Assembly: GCF_020400825.1 (NCBI RefSeq) | Contig: NZ_JAINVH010000018.1 | Location: 62,001-126,000, forward strand | Origin: Streptomyces sp. HPF1205 | GTDB taxonomy: Bacteria > Actinomycetota > Actinomycetes > Streptomycetales > Streptomycetaceae | DNA: 64,000 nt | Direction: 5' to 3' | Part shown: positions 1 through 8,682 of the stretch, one piece after another | Numbering within the stretch: position 1 is the first letter of the stretch | Layout of the letters: each line of letters begins with the position of its first letter | Position numbers and translations under genes: made by a program | Notes under the pieces: model-generated | Told to the model about the DNA's origin: nothing | Databases searched by the model: none | What the model saw: only the letters and a program-made list of their open reading frames with translations

Positions 1-1
1 G

Positions 2-1093
2 CACAACTCCAACGTCCACCGCGGTGTGCACACCCTCGCCGAGGAGGCCACGGCGGCGTACGAGGGCGCGCGCGACAAGATCGCCGCGTTCATCAACGCG
101 CCCAGCCGCGACGAGGTGATCTTCACCAAGAACGCCTCGGAGTCGCTGAACCTCGTGGCGAACATGCTCGGCTGGGCCGACGAGCCCTACCGGGTGGACC
201 AGGACACCGAGATCGTCATCACCGAGATGGAGCACCACTCCAACATCGTGCCCTGGCAGCTGCTGTCGCAGCGCACGGGCGCGAAGCTGAAGTGGTTCGG
301 CCTGACCGACGACGGCCGGCTCGACCTGTCCGGGATCGAGCAGGTCATCACCGAGAAGACGAAGATCGTCTCCTTCGTGCTGGTCTCCAACATCCTCGGC
401 ACCCTCAACCCGGTCGAGGCCATCGTGCGCCGCGCCCAGGACGTCGGCGCGCTGGTGCTGATCGACGCCTCGCAGGCCGCCCCGCACATGGCGTTGGACG
501 TGCAGGCGCTCGGCGCGGACTTCGTGGCCTTCACCGGCCACAAGATGCTCGGCCCGACCGGCATCGGCGTGCTGTGGGGCCGCCAGGAGCTGCTGGAGGA
601 CCTGCCGCCGTTCCTCGGCGGCGGCGAGATGATCGAGACCGTCTCGATGCACTCGTCCACGTACGCGCCCGCGCCGCACAAGTTCGAGGCCGGCACCCCG
701 CCGATCGCCCAGGCCATCGGGCTGGGCGTCGCGGTGGACTACCTCACCGCGATCGGCATGGACAAGATCGCCGCCCATGAGCACGCGATCACCGAGTACG
801 CGCTGAGCCGGCTGCGGGAGGTCCCGGACCTGCGGATCGTCGGCCCGGTCACCGGCGAGGACCGCGGCGCCGCCATCTCCTTCACCCTCGGCGACATCCA
901 CCCGCACGACGTGGGGCAGGTGCTCGACGAGCAGGGCATCGCGGTGCGGGTCGGCCACCACTGCGCGCGGCCGGTCTGCCTGCGGTACGGAATTCCCGCG
1001 ACCACGCGAGCGTCGTTCTATCTGTACTCCACCCCGGCCGAGGTCGACGCCCTGGTCGAGGGCCTGGAGCAGGTACGCAACTTCTTCGGCTGA
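2..1093 (+). CDS. sufS: Cysteine desulfurase SufS (5' end outside window)
   Basis: PLP enzyme that takes sulfur from L-cysteine for Fe-S cluster assembly in the cytosol. The reading frame is open from base 2, where NVHRGVHTLAEEAT matches the internal SufS motif, so the true start lies upstream of the window. The PLP lysine is visible in FTGHKMLGP. The persulfide cysteine is in VRVGHHCARPVC near the C-terminus, as in the class II SufS family. The ATG at base 26 is internal, not the start. The gene is followed 13 bases later by sufU, its sulfur acceptor partner, so this is the tail of a suf operon whose earlier genes lie to the left. Confidence 0.95.
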   Translation, partial: HNSNVHRGVHTLAEEATAAYEGARDKIAAFINAPSRDEVIFTKNASESLNLVANMLGWADEPYRVDQDTEIVITEMEHHSNIVPWQLLSQRTGAKLKWFGLTDDGRLDLSGIEQVITEKTKIVSFVLVSNILGTLNPVEAIVRRAQDVGALVLIDASQAAPHMALDVQALGADFVAFTGHKMLGPTGIGVLWGRQELLEDLPPFLGGGEMIETVSMHSSTYAPAPHKFEAGTPPIAQAIGLGVAVDYLTAIGMDKIAAHEHAITEYALSRLREVPDLRIVGPVTGEDRGAAISFTLGDIHPHDVGQVLDEQGIAVRVGHHCARPVCLRYGIPATTRASFYLYSTPAEVDALVEGLEQVRNFFG

Positions 1094-1106
1094 TGGTGGT
1101 GCTGCT

Positions 1107-1571
1107 GTGAAGCTCGACTCGATGTACCAGGACGTGATCCTGGACCACTACAAGCACCCCCACGGGCGCGGCCTGCGGGACGGCCAGGCCGAGGTGCACC
1201 ACGTCAATCCGACCTGCGGGGACGAGATCACCCTGCGGGTGCGGATGGACGGCAGCGTCATCGGCGACGTCTCCTACGAGGGGCAGGGCTGTTCCATCAG
1301 CCAGGCCAGCGCCTCGATGCTCAACGACCTGCTCGTCGGCAAGGAACTGGGCGAGGCCCGCAGGATCCAGGAGACCTTCCTGGAGCTGATGCAGTCCAAG
1401 GGCCAGGTCGAGCCCGACGACGCGATGGAGGAGCTGCTGGAGGACGCGGTGGCGTTCGCCGGCGTCTCGAAGTACCCGGCGCGTGTGAAGTGCGCGCTGC
1501 TGAGCTGGATGGCGTGGAAGGACGCGACCGCGCAGGCGCTGTCCGGCGCCCCCACCAAGGAGACCGCATGA
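1107..1571 (+). CDS. sufU: Fe-S cluster assembly scaffold / sulfur acceptor SufU
   Basis: A 154-residue SufU/IscU-fold protein that accepts persulfide sulfur from SufS. It has the zinc/sulfur ligands of the SufU family: Cys37 and Asp39 in NPTCGDE, Cys62 in GQGCSISQAS, and Cys129 in RVKCALLSW. Length fits the Gram-positive type with its extra loop. The start is GTG at 1107, giving KLDSMYQDVILDHYKHP, the usual N-terminus. The stop overlaps the next gene's ATG (ATGA), indicating translational coupling with the DUF59 protein. Confidence 0.95.
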   Translation: MKLDSMYQDVILDHYKHPHGRGLRDGQAEVHHVNPTCGDEITLRVRMDGSVIGDVSYEGQGCSISQASASMLNDLLVGKELGEARRIQETFLELMQSKGQVEPDDAMEELLEDAVAFAGVSKYPARVKCALLSWMAWKDATAQALSGAPTKETA

Positions 1572-1960
1572 CCGCGCCCGAGGAACACGCCGAGCACCAG
1601 GGGACGTCCCCGGTGGGCCCCGGCCCGGGTGGTGCCCCCACCACCACGAAGCCCGCCTCCGAGGAGGAGCTGAAGGAGGCGCTGTACGACGTGGTCGACC
1701 CCGAGCTGGGGATCGACGTGGTCAACCTGGGCCTCATCTACGGCATGCACATCGACGAGAGCAATGTCGCCACCATCGACATGACCCTCACCTCGGCGGC
1801 CTGCCCGCTCACCGACGTGATCGAGGAGCAGGCCAAGTCCGCCACCGAGGGCATCGTCAACGACCTGAGGATCAACTGGGTCTGGATGCCGCCGTGGGGC
1901 CCGGAGAAGATCACCGACGACGGCCGCGAGCAGTTGCGGGCGCTGGGCTTCAACGTCTGA
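1568..1960 (+). CDS. sufT: Metal-sulfur cluster assembly protein SufT (DUF59)
   Basis: A 130-residue MIP18/DUF59 protein involved in maturation or delivery of Fe-S clusters. An acidic, low-complexity N-terminal stretch of about 30 residues is followed by the DUF59 core (LKEALYDVVDPELGIDVVNLGL) and the hallmark TSAACPLTDVI with the conserved cysteine. The C-terminus WMPPWGPEKITDDGREQLRALGF is typical. ATG at 1568 overlaps the sufU stop by four bases. A long hairpin follows directly, so this is the last gene of the suf operon. Confidence 0.92.
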   Translation: MTAPEEHAEHQGTSPVGPGPGGAPTTTKPASEEELKEALYDVVDPELGIDVVNLGLIYGMHIDESNVATIDMTLTSAACPLTDVIEEQAKSATEGIVNDLRINWVWMPPWGPEKITDDGREQLRALGFNV

Positions 1961-1993
1961 CGCGCGGGGTCCGCGCGGGGTTCGCGTGAGGTT

Positions 1994-2032
1994 CGCGGAG
2001 GGCGGTCACCCGATGGGTGGCCGCCCTCCGCG
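1994..2032 (+). terminator. Rho-independent-type hairpin ending the suf operon
   Basis: Arms 1994-2011 and 2015-2032 form an 18-bp stem (one G-T wobble) around the loop GAT. There is no U-tract, as is usual in Streptomyces. It lies 34 bases after the sufT stop and about 115 bases before dapD. Confidence 0.75.
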
Positions 2033-2147
2033 CTGCCGTCGCCCGGGCGTGCCGTGCCGCCCGTGCCCGCGCGGGCCGCGGCCGGGTCCTCCTTCCGCAT
2101 GGTGGTCCGAGTACGCATCGGACGGGCCCAGCGGTTAGCGTGACCGC

Positions 2148-3128
2148 ATGAACGACTTGCGTCCCGGCGGGGCCCGCGCCTACGGCCTCGCGACGGTCGC
2201 CGACGACGGCACCGTCCTCGACACCTGGTACCCCGCCCCCGAACTGGTCGCGCGGCCGGGCCCCGCCGGCACCGAGCGGCTCACCGCGGAGCAGGCGGCC
2301 GAAGCGCTGGGCGCCGCCGCCCCCAAGGCGCTCGGCCCCGACCCGCGGCGCGGGGTGGAGGTCGTGGCGGTCCGTACCACCATCGCCGCGCTCGACGAGA
2401 AGCCGGTCGACACGCACGACGTGTACCTGCGGCTGCACCTGCTCAGCCACCGCCTGGCCCGGCCCAACAGCCTCAGCCTTGACGGCGTCTTCGGGCTGCT
2501 GGCCAACGTCGCGTGGACCTCGATCGGGCCCGTCCCGGTCGGCTCGCTGGAAGCCGCCCGGCTCGCCGTGCGCGCCGAGGGGCAGCACCTGGCCGTCCAC
2601 GGGATCGACAAGTTCCCGCGCATGACCGACTACGTCGCGCCGGCCGGTGTCCGTATCGCCGACGCCGACCGGGTCCGGCTCGGGGCGCACCTGGCCGCCG
2701 GGACCACCGTCATGCACGAGGGTTTCTGCAACTTCAACGCCGGAACGCTGGGCACCTCCATGGTCGAGGGCCGTATCTCGCAGGGCGTGGTCATCGGCGA
2801 CGGCAGCGACGTCGGCGGCGGCGCGTCCATCATGGGCACCCTGTCCGGCGGCGGCACCCAGGTGATCTCCGTCGGCGAGCGCTGCCTGCTCGGCGCCGAG
2901 TCCGGCCTCGGCATCGCCCTCGGTGACGACTGCGTCGTCGAGGCCGGCCTGTACGTGACGGCCGGAACCCGGGTGACCCTGCCCGACGGCACGATCGTCA
3001 AGGCCGTGGAGCTGTCCGGAGCGAGCAACCTGCTCTTCCGCCGCAACTCCACCACCGGCGCGGTGGAGGCCCTGCAGCGCACGGGTTCCTGGGGCGGCCT
3101 GAACGCGGTCCTGCACGCGCACAACTGA
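2148..3128 (+). CDS. dapD: Tetrahydrodipicolinate N-succinyltransferase DapD
   Basis: 326-residue enzyme that transfers succinyl from succinyl-CoA to tetrahydrodipicolinate in the succinylase branch of lysine/diaminopimelate biosynthesis. It is the actinobacterial long type, with a left-handed beta-helix of hexapeptide repeats in the C-terminal half ([21 protein letters not shown], then [18 protein letters not shown]). [14 protein letters not shown] and [11 protein letters not shown] are family signatures. ATG at 2148 was chosen because the N-terminus begins at the expected point. It is monocistronic here, flanked by terminators or short gaps. Confidence 0.95.
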   Translation: MNDLRPGGARAYGLATVADDGTVLDTWYPAPELVARPGPAGTERLTAEQAAEALGAAAPKALGPDPRRGVEVVAVRTTIAALDEKPVDTHDVYLRLHLLSHRLARPNSLSLDGVFGLLANVAWTSIGPVPVGSLEAARLAVRAEGQHLAVHGIDKFPRMTDYVAPAGVRIADADRVRLGAHLAAGTTVMHEGFCNFNAGTLGTSMVEGRISQGVVIGDGSDVGGGASIMGTLSGGGTQVISVGERCLLGAESGLGIALGDDCVVEAGLYVTAGTRVTLPDGTIVKAVELSGASNLLFRRNSTTGAVEALQRTGSWGGLNAVLHAHN

Positions 3129-3368
3129 GGCCCCGCCCGAGGGGAGGGCCCGCCCCCGCCCGGCGGCAGGGGCGGTCGGGTCCCGCCTCCCGGGGCGGGT
3201 CCTCGTATCCTGGGGCGGACCGGGCCGGCGCGCGCAGGCAATACGCTGAGAGCCACGCGTGTCGCCCGGACGGACGGCCGCCCGGGGCGGGCCGTGCCCG
3301 GCGAGGACGCGCGCTGCCGCAGATCCGACATCCCCTCACATCCCTCGCGCCGAATGGGAGTTCCTCCG

Positions 3369-4880
3369 ATGCCCGCAAGTCCTTTCGTCCTGCCGCCGGT
3401 GCGGCTGCTGCCCGCGGACGATCTGGCGCGGCTGGCGCTCGCCGCGCCGCTGCTGGACCGCGCCGTGCGGCTGGTCCGGTGGGCGGAGCCGTACCGGCAG
3501 GTGGACGCGGCGGGCGAACTGCTCGACGCCGATCTGGTGGCGGCCGCCGAGGAGTTGGGGCTGCCGACCGACGAGGAGGACGAAGGGCTCGCGGACACCG
3601 CGCAGGCGTGGGCGGTGGCCGTCGACACCGGGCTGCTCGCGCTGCGGATCGACGAGCCGTCCGAGGAGTCCACGCCGCCCGGCGAGGCCGCGGGCCGGGC
3701 GGAGCCGGGCGACGCCTACCGGCGGATCTCGTCGGGCGACCCCTACGAGGTGCTGGACATCTGGCTGGCCGCCGCGGAGTCCGCGCTGGCCGAGGCCGCC
3801 TCGCCGGACTACGAGAGCCTGCGCGGGGCGCTGGACGACGGTGACCGGCTGATGCTGGACGAGCTGGACTGGGACCCGGAGGAGGAGGCGGAGTTCCTGG
3901 ACACCGCGCTCGCCAACCTCTACGCCCTGACCGCGGTGGAGGACGGCGCCGCCGGCTCAACCGAGCCGTCCGGGGCCGTGCCGCTGCCCGTGCTGGCCGC
4001 CTCGCTGGTCATGCCCGACGAGATGGAGCAGCCCAGCGACGCGGTGCTCGAAGAGGTCACCGAGGTGATGATGCGGCTGGACGACCACTTCCGGCTGCTC
4101 GCGCCGACCGGGCTGCTGGACTACCAGCCGGTCGACGAGGCGCTCATCGAGGAAGAGGATGCCGCCCCCGAGCCGCCCGCGGCGCCGCAGGCGGACCCGG
4201 ATCCGGCCGAGGTCGCCCGCTACGGGCTGGTCAGGCTGACCCCCCTCGGCCTGCACGGGGTGCGCGAGCGGCTCAGCGACGCGGGCGCCCACGTGCCCGC
4301 ACTCGGCGACCTGGCGGAGGGCCCGGGGGCGGACCTGCTGGACGCGCTCACCGAGTACCCCGACCACAGCGCCCGCGCCGAGGCCGAGCTGTGGCTGGAG
4401 CGGCGGGAGGCCGTCGAGGCCGCCCGCGAGCTGCTGGCCGCCGGCCGCGGCGACGACGAGGACGCGCCGCGCCGCCGCCTGATCTGCCAGGAGACCCTCG
4501 CCCTGCTCGGCGCCGAGGCCGAACCGGCGCTGCGGGAAGTGCTGGACGACCGGCAGCTCGGCGGCCTGGCCCGGGTGTGGCTCGCCGAGCGCGGCGCCGC
4601 GGACGTGCCCGCGCCCGATGCCGAGATGGTCTACTGGCTGACCGTGGACACCCTGGCGGCCCAGCTCTCCGCCGACGACGACCCGGAACCGCTCACCGAG
4701 CTCGTCCGCGACCTGGTCGCCCGGCACGACGGCTTCTTCGACGCGGCCTGGCGGGTCGAGCACCCGGCCACCGCCGACGTCCTGGAGGCGGTGGGCCGCC
4801 TCCACCCGGACCGCAAGGCCGCCAAGGAAGCGCGTAAGGCGGCCTTCAAGGCCCGGTCCCGCGAGGGCTCGGCCCTCTGA
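3369..4880 (+). CDS. Conserved hypothetical protein, Ala/Glu-rich (paralogue of the gene at 44330)
   Basis: 503 residues, no signal peptide or membrane segment seen, strongly acidic in the middle (runs of Asp/Glu around residues 60-270). ATG 3369 is chosen over in-frame upstream ATGs (3294, 3354) because GGAG lies about 8 bases before it. The N-terminus LARLALAAPLLDRAVRLVRW and the C-terminus with LHPDRKAAKEARKAAFK match the protein at 44330 (LARLARAELADAVRLARW; AHPDPALAKAMRRAAFQ), so the two are diverged paralogues of one actinobacterial family. The C-terminal half looks helical and HEAT-like, with repeated ARVWLAERG and REVLDDRQLGG blocks. I assign no function. Confidence 0.85.
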   Translation: MPASPFVLPPVRLLPADDLARLALAAPLLDRAVRLVRWAEPYRQVDAAGELLDADLVAAAEELGLPTDEEDEGLADTAQAWAVAVDTGLLALRIDEPSEESTPPGEAAGRAEPGDAYRRISSGDPYEVLDIWLAAAESALAEAASPDYESLRGALDDGDRLMLDELDWDPEEEAEFLDTALANLYALTAVEDGAAGSTEPSGAVPLPVLAASLVMPDEMEQPSDAVLEEVTEVMMRLDDHFRLLAPTGLLDYQPVDEALIEEEDAAPEPPAAPQADPDPAEVARYGLVRLTPLGLHGVRERLSDAGAHVPALGDLAEGPGADLLDALTEYPDHSARAEAELWLERREAVEAARELLAAGRGDDEDAPRRRLICQETLALLGAEAEPALREVLDDRQLGGLARVWLAERGAADVPAPDAEMVYWLTVDTLAAQLSADDDPEPLTELVRDLVARHDGFFDAAWRVEHPATADVLEAVGRLHPDRKAAKEARKAAFKARSREGSAL

Positions 4881-5275
4881 CCTCGGTCCGCCGATTCCGG
4901 TCCTCCGATTCCGGACTTCCGGTCTCGGCCCTCTGACCTCGGTCCTCTGCCCCGGCCCTCTAACCGGCCCGGCAGGAGCGGGTCCGCGGACGGGCGCCGC
5001 GTTCCTGGGTTTCCCGGACGGACCCGGACGGATCCCCGGCCGTCCGCGATCCGGGACGCGGCCCCTCTCACCTGGCGCCCCGCCTGGGACACCGCCGACC
5101 CGGGCGGCCCGCTGTGCCGCCGGACCTCTCCCGTCCCGGAGCGCTCCGGGACGGGAGGCGGTCCCGGCTCGCGGGACGGCGGCGGCCGGCGGCTCCTGAG
5201 CACGGGCCGCCACCGCAGGTGGCCGTCGCGCTCCTCGCGCCCCTGCGCCCGCCGCGCCCCTCGCCGTACTCGCGC
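4881..5275. other. 395-bp convergent intergenic region with duplicated gene end and a perfect palindrome
   Basis: No convincing gene. A 22-bp direct repeat at 4868-4889 and 4924-4945 copies the last codons and stop of the upstream gene (Ser-Ala-Leu-stop) 56 bp downstream. Between and after the copies are pyrimidine-rich GGTC/CTCC motifs. A 30-bp perfect palindrome lies at 5128-5157. The open frames across this stretch are low-complexity shadows. Confidence 0.6.
5128..5157. terminator. 30-bp perfect palindrome, probable bidirectional terminator
   Basis: Two 15-bp arms (CTCCCGTCCCGGAGC and its exact complement) meet with no loop, between the convergent genes ending at 4880 (+) and 5276 (-). 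Position and strength suggest a shared terminator or cruciform. A symmetric protein-binding site is the alternative. Confidence 0.6.
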
Positions 5276-6532
5276 TCACAGCGCCGCGGCGCCCGGCTTC
5301 ACCATGCCCTTCGCGGTGCGTGAGTCGACGAACTGGCCGAGGGCGGTCATCTCCCACTCGCCCGAGTACTGCTTGATCAGCTTGGCCATCATCACGCCGG
5401 TGCGCGCCTCGCTGTTGGTCAGGTCGAAGCGGACCAGCTCCTCGCCGCTCGCGGCGTCCAGCAGGCGGCAGTACGCCTTCGCCACGTGGTTGAACTTCTG
5501 CCCGGAGTAGGAGTTCACGGTGAAGATCAGGCCGGTCACGTCGGCGGGCAGGCCGCCGAGGTGGACGGTGATCGCCTCGTCGTCGCCCGAGCCCTGGCCG
5601 GTCAGGTTGTCCCCGGAGTGCTGGATCGCGCCGTTCAGGACCATCAGCTTGCCGAAGTAGCAGGTCGCCACGTGGTTGCGCTGGGGGCCGTAGGCGATGA
5701 CCGAGGCGTCCAGGTCGATGGCCCTGCCGCCGTACGCAGGCTCCCAGCCCAGGCCCATCCGGACCGAGGACAGCAGCGGCTTGCCCCCCTTGACCAGGGA
5801 GACCGTCTCGTTCTTGCGCAGGTTGACCCGGCCCTTGTCGAGGTTGATCCGGCCGGGCGCCGCGGCGGGCGCGGGCGCCGGCGGGGCAGCGGGTGGCGCC
5901 GCGGCCGGGGGCGGCGGGAGGTGCGTGGCGGCCGGCCCGCTCGGCGGCGGCGCGGAGGCCGGCGGGGCACTCGGCGGCGCGGGCGGGGAGACGACGGCCG
6001 GCGCCGGGGCCTGCGGCGCGGCGGGCGCGGCCGGCTCCTCCACGGACACCCCGAAGTCGGTGGCGATGCCCGCCAGCCCGTCGGCGTACCCCTGCCCGAC
6101 CGCGCGCACCTTCCAGGCGCCGCCCCTGCGGTAGACCTCCACCACGATCAGGGCGGTCTCCGGACCGAGGCCGGTGGGCGAGAAGGTGGCCACCACCGAG
6201 CCGTCGTCGGCGCCGCGCACGGTGGCGGTCGGCGTCCGCCCGGCGAAGGCGCCGCCCCCGTCGATGCTGGCCGTCACCACGATCTTCTCGATGGCGGCCG
6301 GCACGGCGGCGGTGTCCACCGTGATCGCGTCGGGGGCCGAGCCGCCCCCGGCCCGGTACGTCACCCCGGGCCCCTGCGGCTGGTTGTAGAACACGAAGTC
6401 GTCGTCGGAGCGCACCTTGCCATCGGCGGCCAGGAGCAGGCCCGAGACGTCCAGCCGCACCGGAGCGGCGACTTCCACCGTCACCCGGGGCACGGTCAGC
6501 GGCACATTCGAGCCAGGCGTCATTGCGGTCAT
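5276..6532 (-). CDS. TerD-family protein with two TerD domains
   Basis: 418 residues. The N-terminal half (about 1-165, MTPGSNVPLTVPRVTVEV, then SDDDFVFYNQPQ) and the C-terminal half (about 225-418, INLDKGRVNLRKNETVSLVK, then SGDNLTGQGSGDDEAITVHL) are both TerD folds. They carry the acidic Ca-binding motifs DDFVFYNQ and GDDE. A Pro/Ala-rich linker of about 60 residues joins them. TerD proteins are cytosolic or membrane-associated calcium-binding proteins linked to tellurite and stress responses; the exact role is unknown. The second in-frame ATG (6523) is an equally good start. No other ter genes are nearby. Confidence 0.88.
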   Translation of the reverse strand: MTAMTPGSNVPLTVPRVTVEVAAPVRLDVSGLLLAADGKVRSDDDFVFYNQPQGPGVTYRAGGGSAPDAITVDTAAVPAAIEKIVVTASIDGGGAFAGRTPTATVRGADDGSVVATFSPTGLGPETALIVVEVYRRGGAWKVRAVGQGYADGLAGIATDFGVSVEEPAAPAAPQAPAPAVVSPPAPPSAPPASAPPPSGPAATHLPPPPAAAPPAAPPAPAPAAAPGRINLDKGRVNLRKNETVSLVKGGKPLLSSVRMGLGWEPAYGGRAIDLDASVIAYGPQRNHVATCYFGKLMVLNGAIQHSGDNLTGQGSGDDEAITVHLGGLPADVTGLIFTVNSYSGQKFNHVAKAYCRLLDAASGEELVRFDLTNSEARTGVMMAKLIKQYSGEWEMTALGQFVDSRTAKGMVKPGAAAL

Positions 6533-6629
6533 GCCCCGCTAACGACCGGCCGCGCTTTGCGGTTCCATTACCCGCGGTGAGCGGCCGGGCCCGCCGTCCG
6601 GGCCGACGCGGCGGTCCGGTCACAGGGCG

Positions 6630-7385
6630 TCACATCGTGTTCGCGGCGCCGGGTGCCCGAAGTTCCAGGCCCCCGGGGGACGCGGCCGGCAGGGCGAAGG
6701 CGGCCGCCGCCTCGGCCGGCAGCGGGGCCAGGCCGAGCAGGGCGCAGGCGGCCCGGGCGGTCAGGGAGTGCCACACGGCCGCGTACCTGAGCATCGTGTG
6801 GTCGCCGCCGGGCAGCAGGTAGCGGCACACCCCGGCGCCCGCGGCCCGCGCCGCGACGGCCATCCGCAAGGACTCCTCGGGGGCGGTCACGCGGTCGGCC
6901 CGGGCGTGGGCGAACACCAGGCGGCGGCCGGCCAGTTGGGCGACGGGCTCGCCGGGCGGACACCACGGGGCCAGCGCGACCACGCCGGTCACCCGCTCGT
7001 GGCCGGCCACGCGCAGGGCGGCCCTGCCGCCCATGGAGTGGCCCACGAGGACGACGGGGACGCCGCCGCTAAACGTGTCGAGCTCAGCCAGCGCCTCCTC
7101 GGCGTCCCTGGCAGCGTCGGCGCGCTCGCCGTTCCAGCCGCGGTGGCGGTACCGCGCCTCGGCCAGCACCAGGCCGCCGCCGCCCGCTTCTGCCGGCACC
7201 AGGCCGCCGCCGTCCGGCTCCCGCGCCAGTGCCCGCACGAACGGCCGCATGCGCCACGACGGCCCGCTGAGCCGCGAGGGCCGCCGCATCCCGTACTCGG
7301 CCCCTCCGTGGAGCAGGAGCACGGCTCCCCGCGGGGTGCCCGTGCCGGTGACCCGCCGCACCACCAGCCGCCGTCCGCCCGCCAC
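6630..7385 (-). CDS. Alpha/beta hydrolase (cytosolic)
   Basis: 251-residue alpha/beta-hydrolase. The oxyanion motif LLLHGGAEYG is at residues 23-32, the nucleophile Ser117 in VGHSMGG, a probable acid Asp in HARADRVT, and a probable base His in PGGDHTM. GTG at 7385 is preferred because AGGAGG sits six bases upstream; the longer open frame adds only Arg-rich low complexity. An internal tandem duplication (GGGLVPAEA / GGGGLVLAEA, residues about 59-77) gives an unusual Gly-rich loop. Substrate unknown. It lies on the same strand as, and upstream of, the TerD gene. Confidence 0.82.
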   Translation of the reverse strand: MAGGRRLVVRRVTGTGTPRGAVLLLHGGAEYGMRRPSRLSGPSWRMRPFVRALAREPDGGGLVPAEAGGGGLVLAEARYRHRGWNGERADAARDAEEALAELDTFSGGVPVVLVGHSMGGRAALRVAGHERVTGVVALAPWCPPGEPVAQLAGRRLVFAHARADRVTAPEESLRMAVAARAAGAGVCRYLLPGGDHTMLRYAAVWHSLTARAACALLGLAPLPAEAAAAFALPAASPGGLELRAPGAANTM

Positions 7386-7475
7386 GTCCCGCCTCCTGTC
7401 CCGCCGCGCGTACCGCCGGCGCCCCTCGGGACGAGTCTGGCACCTCCGGGCGGACCGGACCGTGGCGGTGCGGCA

Positions 7476-7557
7476 TCCGGCCCGCGCCCGTGACGCCTCG
7501 CCGGGCTCGGGCCGCGCCCGCAACGCGCCTCGCCGGGCTCCGGCCCGCGCCCGTGAC
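7476..7557. repeat. 32-bp imperfect tandem repeat, about 2.6 copies
   Basis: The block GCCTCGCCGGGCTC starts at 7495 and 7527 (32 bp apart), and TCCGGCCCGCGCCCGTGAC starts at 7476 and 7539. It fills most of the 228-bp gap between the hydrolase start and the udh stop. No coding assignment. Confidence 0.6.
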
Positions 7558-7613
7558 ACGGCCCTGGACGGCCCCGTGCGGCCCCGGCCCTGGACCGCCC
7601 GGCCCGCCGCGCC

Positions 7614-8423
7614 TCAGTGCGGCCAGATCGGCGGGTCGACGACGAACGCCCCGCCGAAGTGCGCCTGGGCCGGGTCGGAGCGGTCGAGCTCGCCCTGTTC
7701 GGCGATCAGTTTCCCGGCGAAGGGCTCGGAGTCGTCCTGCGGGGTGTAGCCGAGGGCGCGGGCCGGGCCGAGGTCCCACCACAGGCGGGTGTTGGCGGAG
7801 GAGCCGTAGACGACGGTGTGGCCGCGGACCGGGGCGGTGAGAGCGGCGTGGAAGAGACGGGCGCCGTCGGCGGGGGAGAGCCACACCGACAGCATCCGGA
7901 CCGTGGTGGGCTCGGGGAAGCAGGAGCCGATGCGCACCGAGACGGTGTCGATGCCGTGCCGGTCGGCGTAGAGCTGCGCCAGGTCCTCGCCGAAGCACTT
8001 GGACAGGCCGTAGAAGGTGTCGGGCCGGCGCGGGGCGGTGACCGGGAGGAGCGGGTCGCCCTCGCGCGGCGTCGGCGTCCAGCCCACCGTGTGGTTGCTG
8101 GACGCGAACACCACGCGGTTCACGCCTTCCTCGCGCGCGGCCTCGTAGAGGTTGTAGGTGCCCTCGATGTTGGCCCGCAGGATCTTGTCGAAGGTGGACT
8201 CCAGCGAGATCCCGGCGAGGTGCAGGATCGCGTCGACCCCGCGTACCGCCGCCCGCAGGGCCTCCTTGTCGGCGAGGTCCGCGACCACGGCGTCCGGCTC
8301 GCCCTCGATCGGCCGCAGGTCCAGCAGCCGCAGGTCGTAGCCGTACGACGGGAGCAGGCCGCGCATTAGGGTGCCCAGCCCGCCGGCTGCGCCGGTGAGC
8401 AGGACGGTACGGGGAGCGGGCAT
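7614..8423 (-). CDS. udh: Uronate dehydrogenase (SDR family, NAD-dependent)
   Basis: 269-residue extended SDR. It closely resembles the Agrobacterium Udh as I recall it: TGAAGGLG nucleotide-binding loop at residues 11-18, LHLAGISLESTF, VFASSNHTVGW with the catalytic Ser, YGLSKCFGE (Tyr/Lys pair), VRIGSCFPEP, and RLWWDLG. Uronate dehydrogenase oxidises D-glucuronate or D-galacturonate to the aldarolactone. ATG 8423 has GAGGAGA just upstream. It is divergent from kdgD, whose product acts later in the same route, which supports the call. A general sugar epimerase is the less likely alternative. Confidence 0.85.
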   Translation of the reverse strand: MPAPRTVLLTGAAGGLGTLMRGLLPSYGYDLRLLDLRPIEGEPDAVVADLADKEALRAAVRGVDAILHLAGISLESTFDKILRANIEGTYNLYEAAREEGVNRVVFASSNHTVGWTPTPREGDPLLPVTAPRRPDTFYGLSKCFGEDLAQLYADRHGIDTVSVRIGSCFPEPTTVRMLSVWLSPADGARLFHAALTAPVRGHTVVYGSSANTRLWWDLGPARALGYTPQDDSEPFAGKLIAEQGELDRSDPAQAHFGGAFVVDPPIWPH

Positions 8424-8583
8424 GTCAGGTCTCCTCGGTCTCACCGGCCGGGCTGGGCCCGAAGGTGGAGGCGGTCCGCCGCGGCCGGACGCGGGCGATG
8501 GCCGAGCCGAGTATAGGAGCGGATGCGTTCACGTACGTGGACGGGTCCGGATCGCTTGCCGCGCCCGCCCGTTTCCGGACAGC

Positions 8584-8634
8584 TTGACCCCCCGGCGCGT
8601 CTCCCCTAGCGTGGCAGCGTTCACGAATATGGAC
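8584..8634 (+). promoter_or_regulatory. kdgD promoter with operator-like dyad at the start point
   Basis: TTGACC at 8584-8589 and TAGCGT at 8607-8612, spaced 17 bp, form a good housekeeping-type promoter. The expected start point falls on GTTCACGAATATGGAC (8619-8634). This has the same 16-bp GTTCA...G-AC frame as the dyad at 14725-14740 next to the IclR gene, so a repressor site is inferred. The match between the two sites is 9 of 16. Confidence 0.5.
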
Positions 8635-8682
8635 ATGAATCACATGAGCGCACATCGCGCCCTGGCTCTGAGGGGAACCCCG

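Noticed and set aside
3957-6623. 888-codon minus-strand open frame
   Set aside because: Covers the end of the 3369 gene, the convergent gap and the TerD gene in the wrong frame; low-complexity Arg/Gly/Ala translation.
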